A stretch of 64,000 nt of DNA from Poa pratensis (Eukaryota > Streptophyta > Magnoliopsida > Poales > Poaceae): assembly GCA_947311845.1 (NCBI GenBank), contig CAMZMU010000111.1, forward strand, positions 20,903,528-20,967,527, in the 5' to 3' direction. Below are positions 24,050-33,429 of the stretch, one piece after another. The notes beneath the pieces are model-generated. The model saw nothing but the letters and a program-made list of their open reading frames with translations, searched no databases and was not told the origin of the DNA. The translations under genes and the position numbers were made by a program. Within the stretch, counting starts at the first letter, position 1. Each line of letters starts with the position of its first letter.

Positions 24050-26560
24050 TAGCTCCTATAAATAAAGCCTTTCTCATTAATCTCGCCAGCGCCAAACAAA
24101 TCACGCCCCCAAAAAACGCATCTCACAGTCGCCTCCCACCAATTGACACCACGGCCTACCACGGAACCGACCGCCGCCGCGCCGCCACCCCATCGCTGAC
24201 CACCACCGCGCCGCCCTTCCCCCATCACAGAGCCACCCACCGCCGCGCCACCCCGCTCCCACTGCCCACCACCATCACGCCGCCCCTCCCAGACCACCGA
24301 ACCGGCCAGCACCGTGCGCTCCTCCCCCTCGCACCAGGAACAACATTCTCTCCTCCCAGTCCGTCCCCCTCCATCGCCCCGGCATCAACATCGTGTGGTG
24401 TGCAGACATTTCTTCAGGTCGAGGTAATTCGCCAGCCACAACTTGTGCTGACCATTGGTGTTGGTGGGATTTGATTTTCCTGCCCGAGACTACACACTTA
24501 CTTAGAACCCATCAAGGGCTGCTGCCCGCCGGCGAGCTCCTGGTGTCAGCTGGCCTCCGGACTGATATGGAGATCGAGGCTCAGCTCGATAAGTTCTTGA
24601 ATCCATCCCAGCTTTTCCAACCGGAGGTTCAGATCCTGTAGGTGCCACTGCCAGTATCGTGCTGTACAGTGTACTCCCAGTCTCCCACTAGTATTAGATT
24701 CAGACTTGTGATGACCGGCGGTACAATTAGACTATGATCAGTTATCACTAATAGTGCCACTGAAAGAGTTCCAGATTGATCTACAAAATTCTGAATTACA
24801 GTAGCTCCATAACTAAATATCTTATAGATCAGCAATATGCACAAAAGCCAATCAGTGCAGCTTATTACACATGCCTTTATGAACTAGTTGAGCAAAACAA
24901 ATGTGCACTCCTAGGCCACAATGTCATCGCTACATGCACCAAAGAAAGGAATTTCTCAAGGATTTACAAGCATGGTTTGGGGGACCTGATGAGAGTCGTT
25001 GGTTGATTCCCCTTTGAACTCCCCTCGTTATAGGAATAACAAAGAAAAAAGACAGTTATGGGAATATTGGAATATAAGATGATGTGAAGGAATTCCTTTT
25101 CTTTTCCTTTTGTATGCATTTCTATTGATTGTTTACTCATACTTGTTAGTTCTGTAGGAAAATCTCCAGTCAAACGATAATGGTATTTCTCTGTTACCAA
25201 CACTGCATGGTTATATCATTGCTAGTCACTTGAAACCTATGTATTAATATTTCAGTTTCCAGAGAGTTCAATACAACGGACCTGTTGAAGTACACTCGAC
25301 TATGCAACATGGCATGATTGAGGATAATAATTTAGTACTTTCACGCGAAAAGGTTGTTACTGCACTCTTACTCATGTCACAAATATAGAATGTAAAATAA
25401 TTACTTGCTCATCATGTACTTATATTGTCTCTTTGTAGGTGAGGAAAGAGAGAAAATCGGGCGGGTCAGCAGCAAGGGACTAGAAATCAACAACCACGCT
25501 CAGCTTCCTCAGATGGATGGCGCACTTCTTCATTCAAGGTAAAGATCCACCAAGGGGCATGAGTGTATCTACAACCAGTCTTTTTGGCTATAAATTTCTA
25601 TATATTCTGCATACTAGGTACATGTGTTAGCAGTGCTGTAGTCTGAGCAACAAACAACACCCTAGTGGTCCAAGCAGCAACTTGCTTCCCTCTTGCTAAC
25701 TCTTATATGCAAAATGATTTTTTGTTAAAGTTTCTATGCAATCTGTTATGTGCAAGTAATGATAAGGATGTCGTGCCATGTTTTCTGGCCATGACAGATT
25801 GTTGTATTGCGTAGTAAGTGATTTTAATCCTTTCTTGCCTTCCCTTCCAAGCTATAGATTGTTTGATTGTGTAGTAAATATTAGATTTAGCATCGGTTAT
25901 AGATCTTGTTGTTTCTTGCCTTTCCTTACAGTACGACAAAATATACGCATCTATTGTTCCCTGTCGGAAGGCAGCCCAACCTGGAAGCGCAAACAAGATT
26001 TTGTGAGAAATGTACACACACATTATAGCATTATTAGTCATGCACATTGGAAGAGCACCCTGGAGGAGCAAACCAGTATGACCAAGTCTATGCATGTGTA
26101 TTCATTACCATATTTTTCATGCACATTATAGTATTATTGTCGTTGAATAATAATATTGATCCTAATATATGTTGGTTCCGAAGTAGTTCTAAAGACTTCA
26201 ACATATCCCAACAAGCGGAATGTTGCATATGCTACTGTCCCAAGTACTCATCCTACAGTGGTGCTCAATTCGCGGTTGTGCGCATAGTTGAAACTATTTA
26301 GATAATGAGAGTTAGTGAGAGAAGTAGGTGATTGCAAGATAGTTGGTGATGCCTTTCTCCAGGATTCTTAATTGCTTGGCCTTCAGCTTCTGTAAGTTAA
26401 TTGAAGTTTTTTCATCAAATTCCTCAAATCATATTTATATCTAATCTTAAGTATATGTCTATTTGTTTTTTGCAGATTCGAAAGAAGAATGGTTGAGTTC
26501 CTGCTTAATTCTCTAGCAGATGAAGAAGCAAATAAATTGCACTTGTCAATAATTATAGTT
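24050..26560 (+). CDS. weak multi-exon gene model in the right half of the CACTA element
   Basis: A TATA-box-like TATAAATAAA at about 24057 precedes GC-rich leader sequence and short open stretches. The best exon-like unit is 25256-25352, between a TTTCAG acceptor and a GTTGTT donor, open for 32 codons (includes VEVHSTMQHGMIEDNN). A CTTTGTAG acceptor then leads to an open stretch ending at TAG 25481-25483. A further acceptor, TTTTTTGCAG near 26475, precedes an open stretch with MVEFLLNSLADEEANK. The position matches that of TnpA-type genes in CACTA elements, but I recognise no transposase domain. Exon joins are uncertain. Confidence 0.25.
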
Positions 26561-26959
26561 TTACATGGATAGATTGAAAAATGTAATATTATTCACTATA
26601 TCTTTTTTGGTCGGAACTTATACATATTCTATGGTGTAATATTCTTTGTGAAAGTGTTTTCTGTAGTCAAATTGATATGAGTGCTACGGTGTCACCAGTG
26701 TAATTTTGATATTTATTTGTTGTGGTGCAATATGTATACTGCAGTCTTGTATCTTTGAGATATCTTGATATTTAAAAATTTCAATGCGGCCTGCTTCATT
26801 TTTTTGTCAATTGCATAGTGATATGCATCAAATAAATTAATTCGTTGAACATGTGCAATTATTTTTTATTCTAGTAAATGGAATATACCAAATTTTGCGA
26901 TCTTAAAAAACATAATTTGTGGTTTTTAGTTAAAAAATAAATACATTAATTATCTTTAC

Positions 26960-27399
26960 TCATGGTGTTACTATGAGTACACAAATGTGTGTTACTACGG
27001 TAGTTGACAACAATGAATATTGTGTTACACTATTTGGATATTATGTTACTAGTTGTATTTGGAAGTTATCAACATGTTACTAACTCTGTTACTATGGCTA
27101 GAAAATATGTTACGACCAATGTTCTACCTGGATGAATATATGTTACTACTTATGTTACTCTAGTTAAAAAATGGTGTTACTGGTGCAGTTGGTAACACAT
27201 AATATGCGTGTTACTACAACATAATTGTAACACAGTTTTTGACATATGGTAACAATTATTATGTGTGACAGTGGACACCTCTTAGTAACACGGCCTAATG
27301 GAACACATTTTAAATTGTGTTACTGTATGGCGTAGTAACACTCTTTAGAACCTGTGGTAACACAAGACTGTGTTACCAAAGGTCTGTCCTGTTGTAGTG
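26960..27399. repeat. right subterminal repeat array of the CACTA element
   Basis: GTGTTAC, TGTTACT and GTAACAC motifs recur at least 15 times between 26967 and the terminus, mirroring the left end. Confidence 0.85.
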
Positions 27400-29205
27400 T
27401 TAAGCAAAAAACTACTCACGTGGTTCATCCACGGCTCAGGAGCCGCGACTGATGTCCCGACATCTGGAGTTGCCGCCTTGGCTGTCTCAACGACAGCGTC
27501 AGTGGCCATTGGCTGGGCAGCCTCGTCTCCAGTCGGTGCAGACTTCGAGTGCTCCAGGGCTGGAACATTCTCGACTGGAGGAGTCCTAGGCTGATTGTTT
27601 TCAGCACTGTGGGCAACACAACAAAGCAAAAGGACGGTCAGCACAAATATGTGACAGCACAAAAATTCTCATATCATACTCAAAAACACACATACCTGTG
27701 CTCCTCATCTTCCTCGTCTTCGGAGTCGCCAAAAATTGGTCCTCCAAAGGCTGGGGTACCACTCGACTGAAGCGGAAGAGTCGAGCTTGTTGAGCACGCA
27801 CGCAAAGGAGCGGCTTGGAAAACAGGTGGTGAATCTGATTCCTCGTCGTCCTCCAAGCCCTGCTCCTTCGCGGGTGAACTGGCAGCAGAAGGCGCCTTCT
27901 TGGCCAGTCGACGCCGCTTCGGTTGCGCGGTATCGACTTCTTGGTCAGAGGGGGCCTTGTCTTCAGATTGGACTTCTTCTGCTGCTTCTTCCTCGACATC
28001 CTCCACATGTGAAGTGGTGGCAGAAGGGATGGGTGACTGATCCCCTTTCGGGTCCACCACCTGCGCCTGTGTTTCTTCAGTCTCGTCATTTTCAGGCAGA
28101 GGAGGAAGGGAGGCAGCAGTCGAGTGACCCTGCATAGCATACATCACAAATTGCAAAGTCAGAATCAAAAATCGCATATCACAGAACATGCGAGTGGCAA
28201 ACTCTTCATTGCAAGCAGGCTATAACACATACATACCTCAAGCAAAGGGTTCTCCAACCCATATGGTGCAACAGGGCAGTCGACGTTGCAAGTGTCGCCT
28301 GTCGTCAAGTTGGTGATGTGTCGCACATGCGTCAGCAGCTCACTCTTTGAAAGCTCCTCTGGGTTCATTCGGGTGATGTCACCCGCGCCTTCATACTCCC
28401 ACATGGGGTGCGCTCGGGCACGGATGGGCCACACCCGCCTCTTCACAAAGGTGGCGATCAAATGAATGCCTGTGACATTGTCCAGCAGTCCGTCGATTCG
28501 AGTCAGCAAAGGGCGTGCCTCCTCCATTTCTTCGGCTGAGAGCTGGTGATCCCACGCCTTGGTCCTGACGTAAGCTGCAGTCGAGAAGGCGACGACTCCT
28601 TCTTGCTCGACACTCGCATAAAACCACCCTTTCCTCCAGCCTTGCGCGGAGTCGACGGTCTTCAGGCGGAAATAGCGGGTGTCGCTGCGCACCTGGATGC
28701 CGCAGCCGCCCACGGGGTAGGTGCGACCACCTCCTCTGTTGGGTCGCACCATGAATATGGTCTTCCATAGCGCCCAGCTGGGTGCGACGCCAAGGAAGCA
28801 CTCGCATAGCGTGATAAAGCACGCAATATGCATAATACCGTTCGGGGTGAGATCGTGGATCTGCACCCCGTAGGCATAAAGGAGGCCACGAACAAAGTCG
28901 TGGAGGGGAAGCGAGAAGCCCCTGGATACAAACTCCGCAAAGCAAACGCGCTCGTTGGCGCGTGGTTCGGGGCATACCTCCTTAGGCGAGGGAGCGCGGA
29001 CGGCGAGTTGCTCCGTGGGAGGCAGATATCCCTGCTCACGGAGCTTGAGCAGATGGGCGTCCTTGACGGTGGACTTCGCCCAGTCCCCGCTGCCCTTCTT
29101 CAGCGCGGCGGATGCAGATGTACCCGCCACGGCCTTCTTGCCCTTGGTCGCATCGGTCGCGGCGGCGGCGGCATCACCACGCTTCGCACCTCCACCTTTC
29201 GCCAT

Positions 29206-30496
29206 TGCTACAGTGGAGGAGGTGTGGGGCAAAGAACTTGGGCGCAGAGCAATGGAGGGGCAGCGCGAGGAAGGAGACGAGGGCGGCGCAGGGGGCAAAT
29301 GGCAAGTAAAAAAACTCTGCCAGCGCCGTCCCCCCTATTTACCACAGAGCGCAAAAACGATCGTAGCCGTTAAAACAAATCCATACGCTCCGCGCGAAAT
29401 CTGGCCATACACGTGGCGGCCACGGAGGGAAACCGTCGCCGGCCATTCCGCCCACTACGCACGAGAATCCAGGAAGCCATCATCACGCCCCGTGAAAATC
29501 GCGCCAGAACGGTCAAATCAAGTCCACGCGGCGTCATCCCTGGTCAGCTCTGCAAAAACGGGCCCACAAAACAGGGTTACGTCTTATCAAAGCCTCTCCA
29601 AGCACGCCACCGTTTGTCAGAGATAGCAGTCGCAAAATGCGTCATTGCTAACGTTGTTCTCTCTTTCACAACTGGCATAAAAGTCACTCGATGATATCTT
29701 CGGGTGGTCTCTTGCATAATTCTTGGTTGGTTTTTTAGCAAATGTCATAGAGGCCAGTCGAAATTCTTTCGACTGCAGCATCATACTCCCATCGGGAGCA
29801 TATCAAAAAAATTCTTCGACTAAAATGTGCAGGGTAAAAGATTTTGAGATTATCCTCCATTGCAAGCAATAAAGCACAATCTCGGGGGCTACTCCCATCG
29901 GGAGCGCTGTGGCGCACCCGATAGAATTATGGCAAAATATCAGTCGACAAATCATTCGACTCGGTTCATAAGCAAAATCATACTCAAAATATTCCCGAGT
30001 TGATCCGACGATCCTTGGATGCTGCATGCATAGTGCAAAGGTAAGACCCGCCGATCAGTCGAGTTGGGCTAAGGACCGCCCCAGCAGCGTTATCCTTAAG
30101 TGTTCCGTGTCAGCAGACATGATGAGTTATCCCCGACGGACGCGTTGGGTTGATTCAAAATTATACTGCAGTTCGATTCCGTAAGACCTCAACGGCTGTT
30201 TCGAGTCTGTCCAGTTTGTTCCAGATTCGAGTCCGGGGACTCGAGTTTGATTGAAAGCTAGTATGGTTTTGCCACAAATGGTAGTTAACTGGCCCCGATC
30301 CGTCGTGTGTGCCGGGCCTGCTAAGCTAATATCCCTTGACTATCATAAGCAAAAAAATCATAGTCGATGAAACACTCGACATAGCCAACATGTGCTATTT
30401 CATAAGAATTCTAAATATAGATGTAAAAAAATATAATGTGCATGATGTATGAGTCCATGCCCGACTCTTCGAATCAGACAAGTACTCGGGGGCTAC
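29206..30496. other. gypsy 3' non-coding region and polypurine tract
   Basis: Upstream region of the antisense gene plus the element's 3' untranslated region. ACTCCCATCGGGAGC occurs twice (near 29786 and 29892), each able to form a small hairpin. The polypurine tract (CTCGGGGGCT, 30485-30494) ends two bases before the 3' LTR. No plus-strand gene is supported. Confidence 0.6.
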
Positions 30497-30984
30497 TGAC
30501 ATGGGTATGCCTATCGGGTACCCTACCATGAGGGTACCTGGTGCACGTATCGACTAGGCCCAACTATCAGAGCCTACATGAAGCCCATGAAGGGAGGCCC
30601 ACGAAGATGGAGTATCCTCCAAGTTTGGCGAAGCAATGGTCGGTTTAGAGTTTCCTTAATTGTAAATCGAGTCGGTTACGAACACCCGAGACCCAGCTTG
30701 TTATTTAAGGACTGGGAGGGCCATCGAACCAGACAACGAACAACCAGAGCCACAAACCCTAGCGAGATCGACATCTCGCCGGGATCCTTGTAACCATCAT
30801 ATTCACAAATCAATAACAGACAGGCAGGACGTAGGGGTGTTACCTCCACACGAGGGCCCTGAACCTGGGTAAAATCTTTGCCCTTCTTGTCAGCCGACGA
30901 TACTTCCAGCTCTACCACGTTCTCTCCCCCATATTCATAACCTAGGGACCTTAACCATGGTCTTGATGAGTCTACCCCTCGTCA
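30497..30984 (+). repeat. 3' LTR of the gypsy element
   Basis: 488 bp. Six substitutions and two 1-bp indels against 8966-9453, then the CCCGC target duplication. Confidence 0.95.
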
Positions 30985-32116
30985 CCCGCCGTCTTCGAGC
31001 TCGCGCCGCCGGGCGCCGAGGTGCGCAACCGCGTCTACGTGCGCAAGAAGGATTGCCAGTGGTACTGGGACGACGCAACCCCGCTGCCGTGGCCAGATGT
31101 CAAGCACCCCGAGCATTGGCACTTGAACCCGCAGCGGTTCCCGGTGCCTCCGATTCCGACCAACAAGCGGGCACGGGATCTGGAGGTTGACCGCCGCCGC
31201 CGCCGCCTCCCGGCCGAGCTCCTCAACGATCCCGCCTACGCGGCGAGGTCCAGCAACTGGGCGGAGTGGTTCCGCGACGAGCACGACCTGCGGCGGCAGG
31301 CCCTCTATACGCGGGCTCCGACGCCGCCATCTGGGCGTTGGTCACCGCCACTGCACACACGGCGGCGGAACGCACCACCAGTGCCGCGCGCGCTGCGGAT
31401 TGGGTCTGCGCCGCCGCCGCCGCCGCAGGAAGTGAAGATGGAGGTGGATCCCGAGGACGCCGAGCTCGAGGCCGCGAAGGAGGCCTCGCGCAAGCAGATG
31501 GCCGAGGACGAGGCCAAGCGCTGGGCCATTGTCCTCGCCGAAGTCGCCCGGGAGCAGGAGGCGGCCCTGCAGGCGCAGCAGGCGGCGGTCCTGGAGGAAC
31601 CACAGCCATGGTGGCAGGCCATGAATGTGGACCTGCCACCGGCGCCTCCGCTACCAGAAGGCCTGCTAGGGCAGTGCTGGGTCTTCAATGGCGGCGACTG
31701 TGAGGTCCCAGAGCAGGTGCAGGAGCAGCCGCCCACGCCGCCGGCCGTTGTCCCGCCGCGAGGCGGACCACCGGCGCACCTCTGGAAGCAGCCGGACTAT
31801 GTCATCCTCGATGGGGATGACGAAGAGGAGTAGAAGTCCGCAAAGGGCAAATATTCTAGTTTTTATATATTTTTGTTTTAAAAATATTATGTAAAAATGC
31901 CGTTTGTGGCCCACCCCCTATATATATATGAATGAAAAAGACCCATATATGGCCTGTTTAGCTAAAAAAATTTGCCCGGCGGACTCAATGCGTCGGGCCG
32001 TTGGGCGCACTGCCACCAACGGCGGACAGGGGCGGACTGGGCTTGTCCGTCGGCAAACGGATAAAACGCGGACCAAACGCGCGTCCGTTTGCGTCGGCCC
32101 GTTGGAGTCATCCTAA

Positions 32117-32470
32117 AAAAAATAGCATTTTTTGTGTTTTTTAATTAAAATGTACCGTTACAGAACTCGAACGGGAACAATGAATGGTTCTGTTGTGACT
32201 CGGACAAAACGAACCCAACAACTTTTTGGCTGGTGTATTTTTCTCGTCTTGTCCGGCGAATAGTTCATGCCACATTTAACTTACCTTTCACAGGTAACAT
32301 AATTGTTGACAGAAAAACTAAGGATCAAATTTATGCCGGAGTTTGTGCTTTATATATGTCGGGCTATATGAAACTGCACGACGATATTATTTTAATTATG
32401 ACTAGTTCTCATTTGTCCGTAAGACTACCCATTGAGTTGGTACGTTATCTTATTTGCACTTTGTAGAGAA
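32117..32470. other. spacer with one unrecognised ORF
   Basis: An open stretch at 32233-32466 lacks recognisable motifs. Composition is AT-rich, and I see no splice or promoter context that would support a gene. Confidence 0.35.
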
Positions 32471-32575
32471 ATGAGAGTCCATTAACTTTGCTCGACATAC
32501 TATATTCTTGTGAGAGCCCATTAACTTTGCTCGACATATATTCTTGTGAGAGCCCATTAACTTTGCTCGGCAGAC
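32471..32575 (+). repeat. three-copy short tandem repeat
   Basis: Three units of about 36-39 bp built on GAGAGCCCATTAACTTTGCT followed by CGACATA and a TATTCTTGT tail. The last unit is truncated. Confidence 0.8.
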
Positions 32576-32629
32576 AGTGCGGCTATCGACGAACCAACAC
32601 CGAATGGGGACAGTACACCGTACAAGTTC

Positions 32630-33120
32630 AGCTCTTGTTCCATAGCCGGGCAGCCACCGCGCGCGCTGACCTCCTGTGTAGCCACCCGTACGTTCGTAGG
32701 CAGAGGGCGCCGGGTAGGTCGCGCGCGGCGGAACCGGCCGAAGAAGAAGGTACACAATCCAGCAGCCGCACGAGCCGGGTCGTTATCCAACGCCCGCCCG
32801 CCGCCAAACGCGCCGAGCCACACGAAGCGCACTACGGCGGGAAGCGGATCATGCACGTACGCTCCCGTCCCGGCCGTGATATTCTTCCCGGAAGAGACAC
32901 TCCCGGAGGTTTTGTGAACTCAATCAATGCACTGTAGCCACACACACCGGTCTGATGCTGTCTTGGGCTCTGCCGCGAGTGCGCCGTCGTACTGTGCGCC
33001 ATATCCTTGGCGCTAGCTCGATCTAGTGCTAGATTTCCTTTCAGATCGGAGGTGCGCGCGGGAGTGGCCACGGTTCGCTCGCACCACATGCGCGTGTCGC
33101 GATTCGGTCATTTGGCATTT
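32630..33120 (+). repeat. unclassified diverged repeat, copy 2 (partner at 6690-7290)
   Basis: Same order of shared blocks as 6690-7290 (GCTCTTGTT, GCGGAACCGGCC, AACGCGCCGAGCCACACGAA, CCCGGAAGAGACA, TGCTAGATTTCC), with roughly 100 bp net shortening. No conserved ORF. Confidence 0.6.
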
Positions 33121-33429
33121 CCAGATCAGTTTCTTGAGTGCTTCGATCGATCGATCGATCGAGTAAAAATGCTCTTGGATAGATTATTGAAGGCAAAGCT
33201 GCTCTGCTTTGGTTTCCCTTTCTAGGCCTTCCGTAGCACGATGCGCTAGCTCCGGATGATGGCGTAGCTCGGAGCCTCCGATGATAGGATAGGTATGGTT
33301 GTGTTTGGCGTAGATTCCATCTCTGCAGGCGCATGATTGTGTTGTGTGGGTAGTACATTCTGATGACGCGAGTATCTTGTTCAAAAAAAAAGATGACGCG
33401 AGTACTATGTTCAGTTTGAATAAAAAAAA

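Larger units (their letters stand above)
18669..27399. mobile_element. CACTA (En/Spm) transposon, 8.7 kb, no recognisable transposase
   Basis: Ends are CACTACAACAGGACA (18669) and its complement (to 27399), with the 3-bp target duplication TTA at 18666-18668 and 27400-27402. Both ends carry dense GTAACAC/GTGTTAC subterminal repeats, the usual TnpA-type binding arrays. No TnpD/TNP2-like transposase ORF is present. The interior holds a captured GC-rich gene-like fragment, a Stowaway MITE, a possible LTR remnant and a weak multi-exon gene model. It lies within an intron of the gypsy antisense gene (intron remainder about 80 bp). Confidence 0.93.
16717..29205 (-). pseudogene. antisense multi-exon gene of the gypsy element, PF04195-like ('putative gypsy type transposon')
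   Basis: Function unknown; this family sits antisense between integrase and 3' LTR in large plant gypsy elements. Exon 1 is 29205-28237 (MAKGGGAKRGD start; domain with GFSLPLHDFVRGLLYAYG, GIMHIACFITLCECF and FMVRPNRGGG). Exon 2 is 28130-27696 (acidic; Lys/Arg-rich KRRRLAKK). Exon 3 is 27606-27420. The next intron holds the CACTA element. Then come 18606-18513 and 18420-18281 (coiled-coil, EKKELEDALAAQ), 18196 to about 17727 (MAGFARANTVRGSESTI), and further C-terminal pieces near 17535-17310, 17220-16876 and 16973-16717. Single-base frame breaks are visible near 18310-18330 and 17845-17850, and others are likely further downstream, so it is a decayed gene. Splice sites are GT-AG. Confidence 0.85.
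8966..30984 (+). mobile_element. Ty3/gypsy LTR retrotransposon, Tat lineage, with antisense gene and nested CACTA
   Basis: Two 488-bp LTRs (TGACATGGG...CTCGTCA) at 8966-9453 and 30497-30984. The 5-bp target duplication CCCGC is at 8961-8965 and 30985-30989. Order: LTR, primer-binding site, gag, protease, RT, degenerate RNase H, second archaeal-type RNase H, integrase, a long 3' region with an antisense gene, polypurine tract, LTR. Without the 8.7-kb CACTA the element is about 13.3 kb, close to the size of Grande-type Tat elements. The protease-RT-RNase H-integrase order defines Ty3/gypsy; the second RNase H defines Tat. Several frameshifts make it non-autonomous. Confidence 0.95.
8831..31833 (+). 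pseudogene. ORF carried by the Harbinger-like element, split by gypsy insertion and frameshifted
   Basis: The coding frame starts at ATG 8831 (MPLRWPGLGKAK), runs to the insertion point at 8965 and resumes at 30985 through to TAG 31831-31833. Joining across the retrotransposon keeps a plausible frame (FELAPPGAEVRNRVYVRKK follows). One extra base near 8924-8926 causes an early TGA at 8927-8929. The downstream part, about 280 residues, is rich in Pro, Arg and Glu, has a Trp-rich motif (CQWYWDD), a long acidic/Ala helix-like region and a C-terminal acidic tail (DGDDEEE). I do not recognise the family. It is not an obvious transposase, so it may be a captured host gene or an accessory transposon protein. 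Confidence 0.6.
8450..32113. mobile_element. TIR DNA transposon (PIF/Harbinger-like), interrupted by a gypsy element
   Basis: Terminal inverted repeats begin GGATGACTCC at 8450 and end GGAGTCATCC at 32113, and stay complementary for about 24 bp. The 3-bp target duplication TAA is at 8447-8449 and 32114-32116, the size and sequence typical of PIF/Harbinger and Tourist elements. Subtracting the nested retrotransposon and its 5-bp duplication leaves about 1.64 kb, too small for a transposase set. The element is therefore non-autonomous and carries one ORF. Superfamily is inferred from the target duplication; the end boundaries are read directly. Confidence 0.78.

Noticed and set aside
28828..29626. 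Plus-strand ORFs over the antisense gene
   Set aside because: They are shadows of the minus-strand PF04195-like exon, whose motifs and splice sites are clear.
32233..32466. 77-codon plus-strand ORF
   Set aside because: No motif, no conserved copy and no promoter or splice context; expected by chance at this length.
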